Part shown: one piece after another, positions 25,474 to 34,655 of the stretch
How positions within the stretch are numbered: the stretch's first letter is position 1
Layout: each line of letters begins with the position of its first letter
Origin: Variovorax fucosicus
GTDB lineage: Bacteria; Pseudomonadota; Gammaproteobacteria; Burkholderiales; Burkholderiaceae_C
NCBI RefSeq assembly: GCF_030316825.1
Contig: NZ_JASZYU010000003.1
Location: 124,001-188,000, forward strand
Length of the DNA stretch: 64,000 nt
Direction of reading: 5' to 3'
Position numbers and translations under genes: made by a program
Notes under the pieces: generated by a model
What the model was told of the DNA's origin: nothing
Databases searched by the model: none
What the model saw: only the letters and a program-made list of their open reading frames with translations

Positions 25474-26994
25474 TCAGCGCTTCTTCGAGCCGAAGATCCC
25501 GCCCAGCACGCCGCGCAGGATCTCCTTGCCCACGCTGGTGCCCACCGTGCGCACGGCCGACTTGGCCATGGTTTGCACCAGGCCGTCGCGCTTGCCGCCG
25601 CGCGGGCCGGTGGTGCCGAACAGCAGGTCGTTCAGGCCGCCCATCATCCCGCCCGACGCTTCGGCTGGTGCCGCACCGGGCTTGCCGCCTGCAACCACCG
25701 GCGGCGCGCCGGGTGCGGACTCGGCGCGGCCCTTGAGCTTCTCGTAGGCCGATTCGCGATCCACTGCCTTTTCGTAGACGCCTGCCACCAGCGAGTTGGC
25801 GATCAGCGCCTGGCGCTGGGCCGGCGTGATCGGCCCGATCTGGCTGCCCGGCGGCACCACGAATACGCGCTCGGTCACGCTTGGGCGGCCCTTGGCATCC
25901 AGCAGGCTGACCAGCGCCTCGCCGACGGCCAGTTCGGTGATGGCGGCCTCGATGTCGAGTCCGGGTTTGGGGCGCATGGTGGTGGCGGTCGCCTTGACCG
26001 CCTTCTGGTCGCGCGGCGTGAAGGCGCGCAGCGCATGCTGCACGCGGTTGCCGAGCTGGGCCAGCACCGTGTCGGGAATGTCGAGCGGGTTCTGCGTCAC
26101 GAAATACACGCCCACGCCCTTGGAGCGCACCAGCCGCACCACGAGTTCGATGCGCTCGACCAGCGCCTTGGGCGCCTCGTTGAACAGCAGGTGGGCCTCG
26201 TCGAAGAAGAACACGAGCTTGGGCTGCTCGGGGTCGCCGATTTCGGGCAATTGCTCGAACAGCTCCGACAGCAGCCAGAGCAGGAAGGTCGCGTAGAGGC
26301 GCGGCGAGTTCATGAGCTTGTCGGCGGTCAGGATATTGATAACGCCCTTGCCGCCCACGGTCTGCATGAAGTCGGCGATGTTCAGCATCGGCTCGCCGAA
26401 GAACTTGTCGCCGCCCTGGGTTTCGATCTGCAGCAGCCCGCGCTGGATCGCTCCCACGCTGGCCGCGCTGATGTTGCCGTACTGCGTGGTGAACTGGCTG
26501 CCGTTCTCGCCTACGTACTGCAGCATCGCGCGCAGGTCTTTCAGGTCAAGCAGCAGCAGGCCGTTGTCGTCGGCGATCTTGAACACGATGTTCAGCACGC
26601 CGGCCTGCGTCTCATTCAGATCCAGCATGCGGCCCAGCAGCAGCGGGCCCATGTCGGAAACGGTGGCCCGCACCGGGTGCCCCTGTTCGCCGAACACGTC
26701 CCACAGCGTGACCGGGCAGGCCAGCGGGGCAGGGGCCTCGATGCCGCGCTCCTTGAGCACCGCGGCCATCTTGTTGCCGATGCTGCCGGTCTGGCTGATG
26801 CCGGTGAGGTCGCCTTTCACGTCGGCCAGGAACACCGGCACGCCGATGCTCGACAGCTTCTCGGCGAGGGTCTGCAGGCTCACGGTCTTGCCGGTACCGG
26901 TGGCGCCGGTGATCAGGCCGTGGCGGTTGGTCAGGCCCGGCAGCAAGAAGCATTCGGTGGTGTCGTGTCGTGCAATCAGCAGGGGGTCGGCCAT
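25474..26994 (-). CDS. HerA/VirB4-like ATPase, DUF853 family
   Basis: A 506-residue P-loop ATPase of the DUF853/HerA-like group. Walker A is GATGTGKT at about residues 29-36, Walker B is [13 protein letters not shown] near 240, and a later FVTQNP motif follows. The C-terminal 100 residues are Gly/Ala/Pro-rich and end in [15 protein letters not shown] 26994 is preceded by GGAG and gives [11 protein letters not shown], the usual family start. The cellular role of this family is poorly known; relatives are DNA translocases and helicases. It is divergent from the acyl carrier protein gene and 121 bases upstream of the repeat lipoprotein gene on the same strand. Confidence 0.88.
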   Translation of the reverse strand: MADPLLIARHDTTECFLLPGLTNRHGLITGATGTGKTVSLQTLAEKLSSIGVPVFLADVKGDLTGISQTGSIGNKMAAVLKERGIEAPAPLACPVTLWDVFGEQGHPVRATVSDMGPLLLGRMLDLNETQAGVLNIVFKIADDNGLLLLDLKDLRAMLQYVGENGSQFTTQYGNISAASVGAIQRGLLQIETQGGDKFFGEPMLNIADFMQTVGGKGVINILTADKLMNSPRLYATFLLWLLSELFEQLPEIGDPEQPKLVFFFDEAHLLFNEAPKALVERIELVVRLVRSKGVGVYFVTQNPLDIPDTVLAQLGNRVQHALRAFTPRDQKAVKATATTMRPKPGLDIEAAITELAVGEALVSLLDAKGRPSVTERVFVVPPGSQIGPITPAQRQALIANSLVAGVYEKAVDRESAYEKLKGRAESAPGAPPVVAGGKPGAAPAEASGGMMGGLNDLLFGTTGPRGGKRDGLVQTMAKSAVRTVGTSVGKEILRGVLGGIFGSKKR

Positions 26995-27043
26995 GGGTGC
27001 TCCGGGGGCATTTGGATGCGGCAGTCTATCCAAGCTGCCCTCC

Positions 27044-27049
27044 TATAAT
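27044..27049 (+). promoter_or_regulatory. Candidate -10 element of the aryl-polyene-like operon
   Basis: A consensus TATAAT lies about 100 bases upstream of the acyl carrier protein ATG in the gap between divergent genes. No good -35 is present at 17 bases upstream (GCAGTC at 27021-27026), so activation or another sigma factor may be needed. Confidence 0.45.
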
Positions 27050-27144
27050 TGACCTCGCCTCTCGAAAAGTCCCCGAAATCGTTCCCGGAGTTTGCTTTGT
27101 CATCGACCGCCTCGTCTTCCATTCCCGCCACCGGCGATCCGTCC

Positions 27145-27408
27145 ATGCAAACCCCGCTCGAAACCGAGTTGGCGGTGCTGCTGGTTCAGGCCCTCAACCT
27201 CGAGATCGCTCCGGCGGACATCGATCCCGCGGCGCCGCTGTATGGCGAAGGCCTGGGGCTCGACTCGATCGACATCCTCGAAGTCGCGCTCGAAGTGTCG
27301 CGCGCCTATGGCTTCCAGTTGCGCTCGGACGACGAGCGCAACCAGCAGATCTTCGAATCGCTGCGCAGTCTCGCGACCCACGTCGCCCAGAACCGCGGCG
27401 CTGTCTGA
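27145..27408 (+). CDS. Acyl carrier protein of the aryl-polyene-like cluster
   Basis: An 87-residue acyl carrier protein. GLGLDSIDILEVALEV is the phosphopantetheine attachment motif, with Ser41 as the acceptor. It would carry the growing polyene chain. The frame is open further upstream: a TTG at 27097 has GGAG eight bases before it and would add 16 low-complexity residues (SSTASSSIPATGDPS), so the start is uncertain. ATG 27145 gives the usual family N-terminus MQTPLETELA. It is the first gene of the plus-strand cluster; related clusters usually carry two carrier proteins, and only one is seen here. Confidence 0.88.
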   Translation: MQTPLETELAVLLVQALNLEIAPADIDPAAPLYGEGLGLDSIDILEVALEVSRAYGFQLRSDDERNQQIFESLRSLATHVAQNRGAV

Positions 27409-27419
27409 GCCGCTCCCGC

Positions 27420-28055
27420 ATGACGCGATGGCGCCTGGTGATCATGCTGCTCGGAGGCGCTGCGTATGCAGGGCTTTCGCACTGGATGATGTTGTTCCAT
27501 GCGACCGAACCCTGGGCCGTGGCTGTCCTGCTGGTGCCGCTCTGGCTCACCGCGCTCGGCCTGGCCGGCGCGCGTTTCGGCCGCTGGGCTTTGCTGATCG
27601 TGGCGGCCGCGGGATTTGGCCTGCTGTGGCTGGTGATGCGGGGCGAGGCCGGTGACCCGAACCGGCTCTACGTGCTGCAGCACGTGGGCATCAATGCGTT
27701 GCTGTGCGGCTGGTTCGGCAGCACCTTGCGAGGCAACGGGCTCTCGCTGATCGGCCAGTTCGCCGAGCGCGTGCACGCCATCGGGCCCGGCCAGCGGCGC
27801 TACACGCACCAGGTGACGCTGGCCTGGACGCTGTACTTCGCAGTGGTCGTTGTCGCCTCGATCGTGGTCTACCTCACCTTGCCGTTCGCGGCCTGGTCGC
27901 TGCTGTCCAACGTCGTGACGCCGATCGGCGTCACGGCGCTGTTCGTCGGCGAGCACTTCATGCGCTACCGCCTGCACCCCGAGTTCGAGCGCGTGCGCAT
28001 GATCGACGCGGTGCGCGCCTTTTCCGGCGCGCCGATCGATCGCAGCGCCCGGTGA
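27420..28055 (+). CDS. COG4648-type inner-membrane protein of the aryl-polyene-like cluster (ApeG-like)
   Basis: A 211-residue membrane protein with four to six hydrophobic segments and a charged middle loop (EAGDPNRLYVLQHVGINALLCGWFGSTLRG). It ends in a cytoplasmic tail with HFMRYRLHPEFERVRMIDAVRAF, which is characteristic of the COG4648 membrane proteins found in aryl-polyene clusters. Its biochemical function is not established. The ATG is 11 bases after the carrier protein stop, and its stop shares one base with the next start (TGATG), so translation is probably coupled. Confidence 0.82.
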   Translation: MTRWRLVIMLLGGAAYAGLSHWMMLFHATEPWAVAVLLVPLWLTALGLAGARFGRWALLIVAAAGFGLLWLVMRGEAGDPNRLYVLQHVGINALLCGWFGSTLRGNGLSLIGQFAERVHAIGPGQRRYTHQVTLAWTLYFAVVVVASIVVYLTLPFAAWSLLSNVVTPIGVTALFVGEHFMRYRLHPEFERVRMIDAVRAFSGAPIDRSAR

Positions 28056-29776
28056 TGAACGCAAGGCTGAACCACCAATCCGCCCCTGTGCTGCCGCTGC
28101 TGGGTGCGCGCGACCTCGATGCACCATTGGCCTGGCAGGCTGGCACCGCCATTTCGGCGCGGCAGTATCTGGCCGATGTGGCGCTGCTTGCAACCCGGTT
28201 GCCGGCGGCCGGCCCGGTGCTCAATCTCTGCGTCGACCGCTATGCCTTCGCGGTGGGCCTGGGCGCCGCGTTGGCGAGGGGCTTGCCCAGCCTGTTGCCG
28301 CCCGATGCACGCCCCGACACGCTGGCACGGCTGCGCGAAGGCAACCCCGATGTGTTTGCGGTAGCCGACGACCGGCAATTTCAATCGCATGGCATGCCGG
28401 TGGTATGGATCGATCCACGCCAGCATGCCGACCTGGTCGATGCCGCAGGCATGCCCGATGTCGACGCCGCCGCGCATGCAGTGAGCCTGCTGACCTCGGG
28501 CTCGACCGGCTTGCCGCAGCCCCATGCCAAGACCTGGCAGACGCTGGTCGGCGATGTCGCGGCCGCAGTGCCGCGCCTGGCCGAGGTGATGCAATTGCCG
28601 TCGCTGGCCGGGCTGAACCTGGTGACCACCGTGCCGGTGCAGCACAGCTACGGGCTCGAATCGTCGGTGCTGCTGGCGCTTCTGGGTGGCGCGGCATTCG
28701 ACAGCGGGCGCCCGTTCTTTCCGGCCGACGTGGCCGCGGCGCTGGCCGCCGTGCCGCGCCCGCGTGCACTTGTCACCACGCCGTTCCATCTGAAGAACCT
28801 GATGCTCGCGGGCATTGCATTGCCGCCGGTGGATCTGATCCTTTCGGCGACGGCGCCGCTGTCGCCGCAGCTCGCCGCGCAGGCCGAGCAGGCCATGGGC
28901 GCGGTGCTGCTCGAAATCTACGGCAGCACCGAGTCGGGCCAGGTCGCTTCGCGCCACACCACGGCCAGCGAGGTCTGGCAAACCTTCGGTGATGTGCAGG
29001 TGGTGGCCGAGCGCGACGCCGGTGGCGAAGAGCGCTTTGTGTTCAGCGGCGATTTCGTGCCGCAGCCGACGCCGATGGCCGATGTGCTGGAGCTCATCGA
29101 CGCCCGGCATTTCCGCCTGTTCGGGCGGGCCAACGACCTGATTCACGTGGCCGGACGGCGCAGCTCGCTCGGGCATCTCAACTATCACCTCAACAGCGTC
29201 GCCGGTGTGCTCGATGGCGCGTTCTGGTTGCCCGACGACGTGACCGACGGCGTGGTGCGGCCGGTGGCCTTCGTGGTCGCCCCTTCGCTCGGCTCCAGCG
29301 ACATCATTGCGGCCTTGCGCCAGCGGTTGGAGCCGGTGTTCGTGCCGCGCCGCGTGGTGCAGGTGGCCGCGCTGCCACGCGAAGGCACCGGCAAGCTCAC
29401 GGTGCGCGCGTTGCGCGAGTTCGCGCTGGCGCAGCTCGCGGTCGACGGCACCGTGGTGCAGGTCACGCGCGAGGTGCCGCGCGACCATCCTTCGTTCGCC
29501 GGCCATTTCCCTGGTCAACCACTGGTGCCCGGCGCGCTGTTGCTGTCCGAAGTGCTCGAAGCTATGCAGGGTGTACCGGCACTGGTCACGCGCCTCGGTG
29601 CCCGTCCCACGCTCGGGGCGGCCAAGTTCCTCGCGCCGGTGCGGCCCGGCAGCACACTGATGATCGAGCTGCAACCCGAGACCGGCGCTGCACGCGGTGT
29701 GCGCTTCGAGGTGCGATGCGGCGAACAGGTGGCCGTCAGCGGACGCTGGACAGCAGGCGCGGAGGGGGGCGCATGA
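28055..29776 (+). CDS. Acyl-CoA/aryl-ACP ligase fused to a FabZ-like dehydratase (ApeH-ApeI type)
   Basis: A 573-residue two-domain enzyme. Residues 1 to about 460 form an ANL-type AMP ligase: SLLTSGSTGLPQPHAKT (about 144-160) is the ATP-binding P-loop, YGSTESGQ (near 288) is the adenylate motif, and GTGKLTVRALREF (near 445) holds the catalytic Lys. The C-terminal part from about 470 is a hotdog dehydratase with DHPSFAGHFPGQPLVPG, whose His is catalytic. It would load an aromatic starter acid onto the carrier protein and dehydrate intermediates. In many clusters these are two genes; here they are one reading frame with no internal stop. Confidence 0.86.
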   Translation: MNARLNHQSAPVLPLLGARDLDAPLAWQAGTAISARQYLADVALLATRLPAAGPVLNLCVDRYAFAVGLGAALARGLPSLLPPDARPDTLARLREGNPDVFAVADDRQFQSHGMPVVWIDPRQHADLVDAAGMPDVDAAAHAVSLLTSGSTGLPQPHAKTWQTLVGDVAAAVPRLAEVMQLPSLAGLNLVTTVPVQHSYGLESSVLLALLGGAAFDSGRPFFPADVAAALAAVPRPRALVTTPFHLKNLMLAGIALPPVDLILSATAPLSPQLAAQAEQAMGAVLLEIYGSTESGQVASRHTTASEVWQTFGDVQVVAERDAGGEERFVFSGDFVPQPTPMADVLELIDARHFRLFGRANDLIHVAGRRSSLGHLNYHLNSVAGVLDGAFWLPDDVTDGVVRPVAFVVAPSLGSSDIIAALRQRLEPVFVPRRVVQVAALPREGTGKLTVRALREFALAQLAVDGTVVQVTREVPRDHPSFAGHFPGQPLVPGALLLSEVLEAMQGVPALVTRLGARPTLGAAKFLAPVRPGSTLMIELQPETGAARGVRFEVRCGEQVAVSGRWTAGAEGGA

Positions 29777-30765
29777 ACCACAGCCAACCCGAAACGCGCG
29801 CGCTCGACGATGCGGCCAAGCGTCCGGCCGACTGGTCGCATACACCCGAGCGCAGCAACATGGCTGCATTGCGCGTGATCTGCTGGATCGCGATCAAGTG
29901 CGGACGTCGCGTCGCGCGCCTGATCCTGCATCCGATCAGCCTCTACTTCCTGCTGTTTTCGCCGACCCCGCGGCGCAACATCAAGCGCTACCTGTTCCGC
30001 GCCATCGGCCCCGGGGCCGGTTGGGGCGATGGCTACCGCCTGCTGCATGCCTTCGCTTCCACGGTGCTCGACCGCGTGTACTTGCTGCGCGGCCGGCTCG
30101 ACATGTTCGATGTGCGGGTGGTCGGCAACGAGGCGGTGGAGGCCGAGGCGTTGAGCGGGCGCGGCGCCTTCCTGCTGGGCGCGCACATGGGCAGTTTCGA
30201 GGCGCTGGGTGCCTGCAAATTCCAGAGCCCCGACCATCCGAAGCTGCGTGCCGCGATGCTGATGTTCCCGGACAACGCGCGCCAGATCAACGCGGTGCTC
30301 GACGCCATCAGCCTGCCCGAGCGGCGTCCGCACGTGATCGCGCTGGGCCGTTCGCATTCGATGCTCGCATTGCGCGACTGGCTCGACACCGGCGGCATGG
30401 CCGGCCTGCTGGTCGACCGCACGCTGCCCGGGCAGGAGAGCGAAGCCGCCGGCCAGCGCGGCAATTCGCTCGAGCTGCCGTTTCTGGGGCACCCGGCCAC
30501 TTTCAACGACGGCCCGTTCCGCCTTGCCGCGCTGCTGCGCCGCCGGGTGTTCTTCATGGCCGGCCTCTATGTGGGCGGCGCCCGCTACGACGTGCTGTTC
30601 GAGCCGCTGGCCGACTTCACCGATCGCATCGGCGATCCGGCCGAGCGGGAACGACGCATCCGTACAGCGGTCGAAGACTACGTGGCACGGCTCGAAGCGC
30701 TGTGCCGCAAGTACCCTTACAACTGGTTCAATTTCCATGATTTCTGGCTTGAAGATGTGCATTGA
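29773..30765 (+). CDS. LpxL/HtrB-like acyltransferase of the aryl-polyene-like cluster
   Basis: A 330-residue membrane-associated acyltransferase. LLGAHMGSFEALGA contains the His-x4-Glu motif used by the LpxL/LpxM lipid A acyltransferases, and an N-terminal hydrophobic segment (LILHPISLYFLLF) anchors it. In aryl-polyene clusters such enzymes probably attach the polyene to a lipid. The start overlaps the previous stop by 4 bases (ATGA). The stop overlaps the next gene by 11 bases. Confidence 0.85.
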   Translation: MNHSQPETRALDDAAKRPADWSHTPERSNMAALRVICWIAIKCGRRVARLILHPISLYFLLFSPTPRRNIKRYLFRAIGPGAGWGDGYRLLHAFASTVLDRVYLLRGRLDMFDVRVVGNEAVEAEALSGRGAFLLGAHMGSFEALGACKFQSPDHPKLRAAMLMFPDNARQINAVLDAISLPERRPHVIALGRSHSMLALRDWLDTGGMAGLLVDRTLPGQESEAAGQRGNSLELPFLGHPATFNDGPFRLAALLRRRVFFMAGLYVGGARYDVLFEPLADFTDRIGDPAERERRIRTAVEDYVARLEALCRKYPYNWFNFHDFWLEDVH

Positions 30766-31324
30766 CCGTTTGCTGCGCCCGTTGTTGCTGGCGCTGCTGT
30801 GCGCGGCCGCGCCGGCCTGGGCCTTCGATCTGGGCGAGCTCATGGGCCTGTTGGCGAAGCAGAAGCAGGGCGAGGGCACCTTCACCGAACAACGCTTCGT
30901 GCGCGGCCTCGATGGCCCGCTGTACGCGAGCGGCACGCTGAGCTTCACCGCGCCGGATCAGATGACGCGCCGCACTCTGTCGCCGCGGCCCGAGTCGATG
31001 GTGGTCGACGGCAACAATCTCACGCTGACGCGCGGCGGCCGCAGCCGCAACATGACGCTCGACAGCATGCCTGAGCTGCTCGGCATGGTGGAGGCGATGC
31101 GCGGCACGCTCAGCGGCAACGGCCCGATGCTGCAGCGCTATTTCCGCAGCACGCTCAGCGGCAGCAAGGACAACTGGACGCTCGACCTGCAACCGGTCGA
31201 CGAGCGGCTGGCCGCCCAGGTCACCTCGATGCGTCTGAGCGGCCGCGCTGGCGAAGTGCTTGGCGTCGAGATGGAGTTCCGAGGCGGCGACCGCTCGGTG
31301 ATGACCATCGTGCCGGGTAAATGA
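30755..31324 (+). CDS. LolA-like outer membrane lipoprotein carrier family protein
   Basis: A 189-residue periplasmic protein. It has a signal peptide (RPLLLALLCAAAPAWA, cleavage near residue 24) followed by the LolA-like pattern KQGEGTFTEQRFVRGLDGPLYASGTLSF and late VEMEFRGGDRSVMTIV. Dedicated LolA-like proteins accompany MMPL exporters in aryl-polyene clusters and are thought to help move the product to the outer membrane. ATG 30755 was chosen; another in-frame ATG at 30737 is possible. It overlaps the acyltransferase gene by 11 bases and is followed by a hairpin-rich spacer. Confidence 0.85.
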   Translation: MCIDRLLRPLLLALLCAAAPAWAFDLGELMGLLAKQKQGEGTFTEQRFVRGLDGPLYASGTLSFTAPDQMTRRTLSPRPESMVVDGNNLTLTRGGRSRNMTLDSMPELLGMVEAMRGTLSGNGPMLQRYFRSTLSGSKDNWTLDLQPVDERLAAQVTSMRLSGRAGEVLGVEMEFRGGDRSVMTIVPGK

Positions 31325-31436
31325 GCTCCCCCCCAGGCTACCGGCACTTCGTGTCCGTCCGCCAACCCCCTGCCGGGGGCGGGCCGGCCGCTTCGGGCGG
31401 CCGGGCGCGGCGGCCCCTGCGAAGGGGTGGACGCTC
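31325..31436. repeat. GC-rich REP-like spacer with three hairpins
   Basis: The spacer between the LolA-like and MMPL genes holds three successive palindromes: CCCCC/GGGGG (31366-31379), CCGGCCGC/GCGGCCGG with a TTCGG loop (31384-31404), and CCCC/GGGG around TGCGAA near 31413-31427. The last leads into AAGGGGTGGA, which serves as the ribosome site of the MMPL gene. I recall similar intergenic elements as repeats in Comamonadaceae genomes. No second copy was found in this window. Confidence 0.5.
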
Positions 31437-33815
31437 ATGAGAACTGGCCCACCTCGCTCGCGCCGGGCGCTGGTGTTGCTGGTCTGGCTGGCTGCGCTGC
31501 TGGCTGGCATCGCCGTCATCTCGCGCACCCATTTCAGCGCCGACCTCACTGCCTTTCTGCCGGCCAGCCCGGACGCACGCCAGCGCGTGCTGATCGAGCA
31601 GCTGCAGACCGGCGTGGCTTCGCGCACGCTGATGATCGGCATTGAAGGCGGCAAGGACGCCGCGCAGCGTGCCGACGTGTCGCGCGCGCTCGGCAAGGCG
31701 ATGCGGGCGAGTGGCCTCTTCGACCAGGTGCAGAACGGCGACAACAGCGACTGGCAGGAGGCTGGCAGCTTCGTGCTCGACCATCGTTACCAGCTCGCGC
31801 CAGACATCACCCCCGAGCGCTTCACCGTGCAGGGCTTGCGCGATGCCATCGGCGACACGCTCTCGATGCTCGGCACACCGGCCGGCAATATCGTCAAGCC
31901 ACTGCTTGAGCGCGACCCGACGGGCGAAACGCAGCGCATCGCCGAAGGGTTGATCCCGGCCAGTTCGCCGCGCACGGAGCAGGGCGTCTGGGTGTCGCGC
32001 GATGCGCCGCGCGCGATGCTGCTTGCCGGCACCAAGGCGTCGGGCAGCGACCTCGATGCGCAGGCCATTGCGATTGCGCGCGTGCAGGCCGAGTTCGCCA
32101 AGGCCACCCAGGCGCTCGGTGCTGACGCACCCAAACTGCTGATGAGCGGCGCGCCTGTGTTCTCGGTGACGAGCCGTGACCAGATCAAGGGCGAGGCCAT
32201 CCAGCTTGCGACCATCGGCGGCATCGTGATGAGCGGCCTGCTGCTGCTGGCCTTCGCTTCGCCGCGTGCGCTGGTCATCGCCGTGCTGCCGGTGGCCACC
32301 GGCGTGGTGGGCGGCACGACCGCAGTGGCGCTGGTGTTCGGCGAGGTGCATGGGCTCACCATGGGCTTCGGCAGCACGTTGATCGGCGAAACCGTCGACT
32401 ACGCCATCTACTACCTTATCCAGGCACGCGGCGCCGCGGTGCCCGGCACCGGCTGGCAGCGATGGCGCGACCTCAACTGGCCGACGGTGCGGCTCGGTCT
32501 GCTGACTTCGGTGTGCGGCTTCGCGGCATTGGTGTTCTCGGGTTTTCCGGGGCTGGCGCAGCTCGGCGTGTTCTCGATCGCAGGGCTGGTCGCGGCCGCT
32601 GTGGCCACGCGCTACGGATTGCCGGTGCTGGCGCCGGACGGTGCCACCGGCATGGGCATGCGGGGCCTGATGGCCAAGGCTGCCGGAGCCATCGTGCGCG
32701 GCCTGCCGCGGCTGCGCTGGGTGTTCGTGGTGCTGGGCCTCGGCGCGGCCGGGCTGGTGGCCTGGCAGGGCGGCACGCTCTGGCGCGCCAACCTGTCGGC
32801 CATGAGCCCGATCAAGCAGGCGGCGAGCGACCTCGACGCCAAGCTGCGTGACGACATCGGCGCCAGCGATGGCCGCACGCTGGTGGTGATCCAGGCGCCG
32901 GACGAGCAGGCCGTGCTGCGCGCCACCGAGGCTGCCGGCGCGCGGCTCGAGGCGCTGGTCGAACGCGGCGAACTGACCGGCTACGAAACCGTGACGCGCA
33001 TGCTGCCGAGCATCGAGGCGCAGCGCCAGCGCATCGCCAGCCTGCCCGACGCGGCCACCCTGCGCACCCGGTTGGCCGAAGCCACCGCGGGCGGGCCGTT
33101 GCCGGCGGCGCGGCTTGAACCCTTCATCGCCGACGTGGAAAAAGCGCGCACGCTGCAACCGATCACGCGCGCAGACCTGGCCGACGGCCCGCTCGGCGCC
33201 GTGATCAATGCGCTGATGTACGAGCGGCCGGGTGGCGGCTGGTCGGCCCTGATCGCGCTGCACACCGGCGACAAGTTCGATCCGGTGCGGCTCGCAGCGG
33301 CCTTGTCGCCGATGCCCGAGGTGCAGGTGGTCGACGTCAAGCACGAACTCGACAGCCTCTACACGCGCTACCTGCACGAGGCCTTCGTGCAGGTGATGCT
33401 GGGTGCGCTGGCGGTGGTGATGCTGCTGGGCCTCTACCTGCGCTCGGGGCGCCGCTTGCTGGCGGTGTGCCAGCCGCTGGCGCTGGCGGTGCTGCTCACG
33501 CTCGGCGGCATGGCGCTGCTGAACGTGCCGCTCGGCATCCTGCACCTGGTCGGCTTGCTGCTGATCGTGGCGGTCGGTTCCAACTACGCGCTGTTCTTCG
33601 ACCAGCTGCAGGAAACCGGCCGGGCCGACGAGGACACGCTGGCCTCGCTGATGCTGGCCAACCTCACGACCGTGGTGTCGTTCGGGTTGATTGCGATTTC
33701 GGACATTCCGGCGCTGTCGGCGATCGGCCGCGTGGTGGCGCCGGGCGCTCTGCTGGCGCTGCTGCTGTCGGCCGCTTTCGTGCGCGCAAAGTCGGCTGAG
33801 TTGCAAGCAAAATAG
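31437..33815 (+). CDS. MMPL/RND-type exporter of the aryl-polyene-like cluster (ApeK-like)
   Basis: A 792-residue inner-membrane exporter of the MMPL/RND superfamily. The first membrane helix is at about residues 11-31. A large periplasmic loop (HFSADLTAFLPASPD...) follows, then a block of five helices around 255-385 with GFGSTLIGETVDYAIYYLIQ. A helix near 420 opens the second half, with its own loop and a final helix block at about 650-785 including VGSNYALFFDQLQETG. The two-fold layout is complete. Homologues in aryl-polyene and xanthomonadin clusters export the polyene lipid. It follows the REP-like spacer and is 6 bases ahead of the deacetylase gene. Confidence 0.9.
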   Translation: MRTGPPRSRRALVLLVWLAALLAGIAVISRTHFSADLTAFLPASPDARQRVLIEQLQTGVASRTLMIGIEGGKDAAQRADVSRALGKAMRASGLFDQVQNGDNSDWQEAGSFVLDHRYQLAPDITPERFTVQGLRDAIGDTLSMLGTPAGNIVKPLLERDPTGETQRIAEGLIPASSPRTEQGVWVSRDAPRAMLLAGTKASGSDLDAQAIAIARVQAEFAKATQALGADAPKLLMSGAPVFSVTSRDQIKGEAIQLATIGGIVMSGLLLLAFASPRALVIAVLPVATGVVGGTTAVALVFGEVHGLTMGFGSTLIGETVDYAIYYLIQARGAAVPGTGWQRWRDLNWPTVRLGLLTSVCGFAALVFSGFPGLAQLGVFSIAGLVAAAVATRYGLPVLAPDGATGMGMRGLMAKAAGAIVRGLPRLRWVFVVLGLGAAGLVAWQGGTLWRANLSAMSPIKQAASDLDAKLRDDIGASDGRTLVVIQAPDEQAVLRATEAAGARLEALVERGELTGYETVTRMLPSIEAQRQRIASLPDAATLRTRLAEATAGGPLPAARLEPFIADVEKARTLQPITRADLADGPLGAVINALMYERPGGGWSALIALHTGDKFDPVRLAAALSPMPEVQVVDVKHELDSLYTRYLHEAFVQVMLGALAVVMLLGLYLRSGRRLLAVCQPLALAVLLTLGGMALLNVPLGILHLVGLLLIVAVGSNYALFFDQLQETGRADEDTLASLMLANLTTVVSFGLIAISDIPALSAIGRVVAPGALLALLLSAAFVRAKSAELQAK

Positions 33816-33821
33816 CGATCG

Positions 33822-34655
33822 ATGTCTTCCACTGTTCCTTCCGCTCCCGCGATGCCGACCACCTGGCCGATGCCACCGATCGTGCGAGCCAGCGTTGGCC
33901 TGCATCTGGCCGCACTGGGTGCCGCGTTGCTGATCCCAGGCGCCGTGCCATGGGCCATCGGCGCGGTGGTGCTCAACCATGCGCTCATCACCGGTGCCGG
34001 GCTGACACCGCGCAGCCATTTGCTCGGGCCGAACGTCACGCGCCTGCCGCAGTCGGCCATCGACCGCCGCGAAGTCGCGCTGACCATCGACGACGGCCCC
34101 GATCCGGAGGTGACGCCCCGGGTGCTCGACCTGCTTGATGCCGCCGGCCAGCGCGCCACTTTTTTCTGCATTGCCGAACGGGTGGCGGCCCATCCCGCGC
34201 TGGCGCGCGCCATCGTCGCGCGCGGCCACAGCATCCAGAACCACACGGCGAAGCACCGCCACAATTTTTCGTTTCTGGGGCCACGCGGCTATGCGGCCGA
34301 GATCGCGCGCGCGCAGGACATGCTCACCGACATCACGGGGACGCGTCCGAGTTGCTTTCGCGCGCCGGCCGGCCTGCGCAACCCGTTCCTCGCGCCGGTG
34401 CTGCACCGGCTCGGGCTCACGCTCGTGAGCTGGACGCGGCGCGGCTTCGACACGCGCGAGCGCGAGCCGGCCAAGGTGCTTGCGCGGCTCGCGCAGGGGC
34501 TTGCCGCTGGCGACATCCTGCTGCTGCATGACGGCAACGCGGCACGCACGGCGGGCGGAAAACCCGTGGTGCTCGAAGTGCTGCCGCTGCTGTTGCAGCA
34601 AATCGAACGAGCGAATCTGCGTGCCGTCACCTTGCCCGAAGGCCTCGCAGCATGA
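33822..34655 (+). CDS. Polysaccharide deacetylase family protein (NodB domain) with membrane anchor
   Basis: A 277-residue protein with two N-terminal hydrophobic segments (about residues 22-65) and a NodB-type deacetylase domain. TIDDGPDPEVTP (about 87-98) contains the catalytic base and metal Asp, NHTAKHRH gives the metal His residues, and FRAPAGLRNP and LLHDG complete the motifs. It would remove acetyl groups from a sugar or a related amide. Its presence in a polyene cluster suggests the product may carry a sugar or amino-sugar head group, or that it acts on envelope polysaccharide. It overlaps the methyltransferase gene by 4 bases. Confidence 0.87.
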   Translation: MSSTVPSAPAMPTTWPMPPIVRASVGLHLAALGAALLIPGAVPWAIGAVVLNHALITGAGLTPRSHLLGPNVTRLPQSAIDRREVALTIDDGPDPEVTPRVLDLLDAAGQRATFFCIAERVAAHPALARAIVARGHSIQNHTAKHRHNFSFLGPRGYAAEIARAQDMLTDITGTRPSCFRAPAGLRNPFLAPVLHRLGLTLVSWTRRGFDTREREPAKVLARLAQGLAAGDILLLHDGNAARTAGGKPVVLEVLPLLLQQIERANLRAVTLPEGLAA

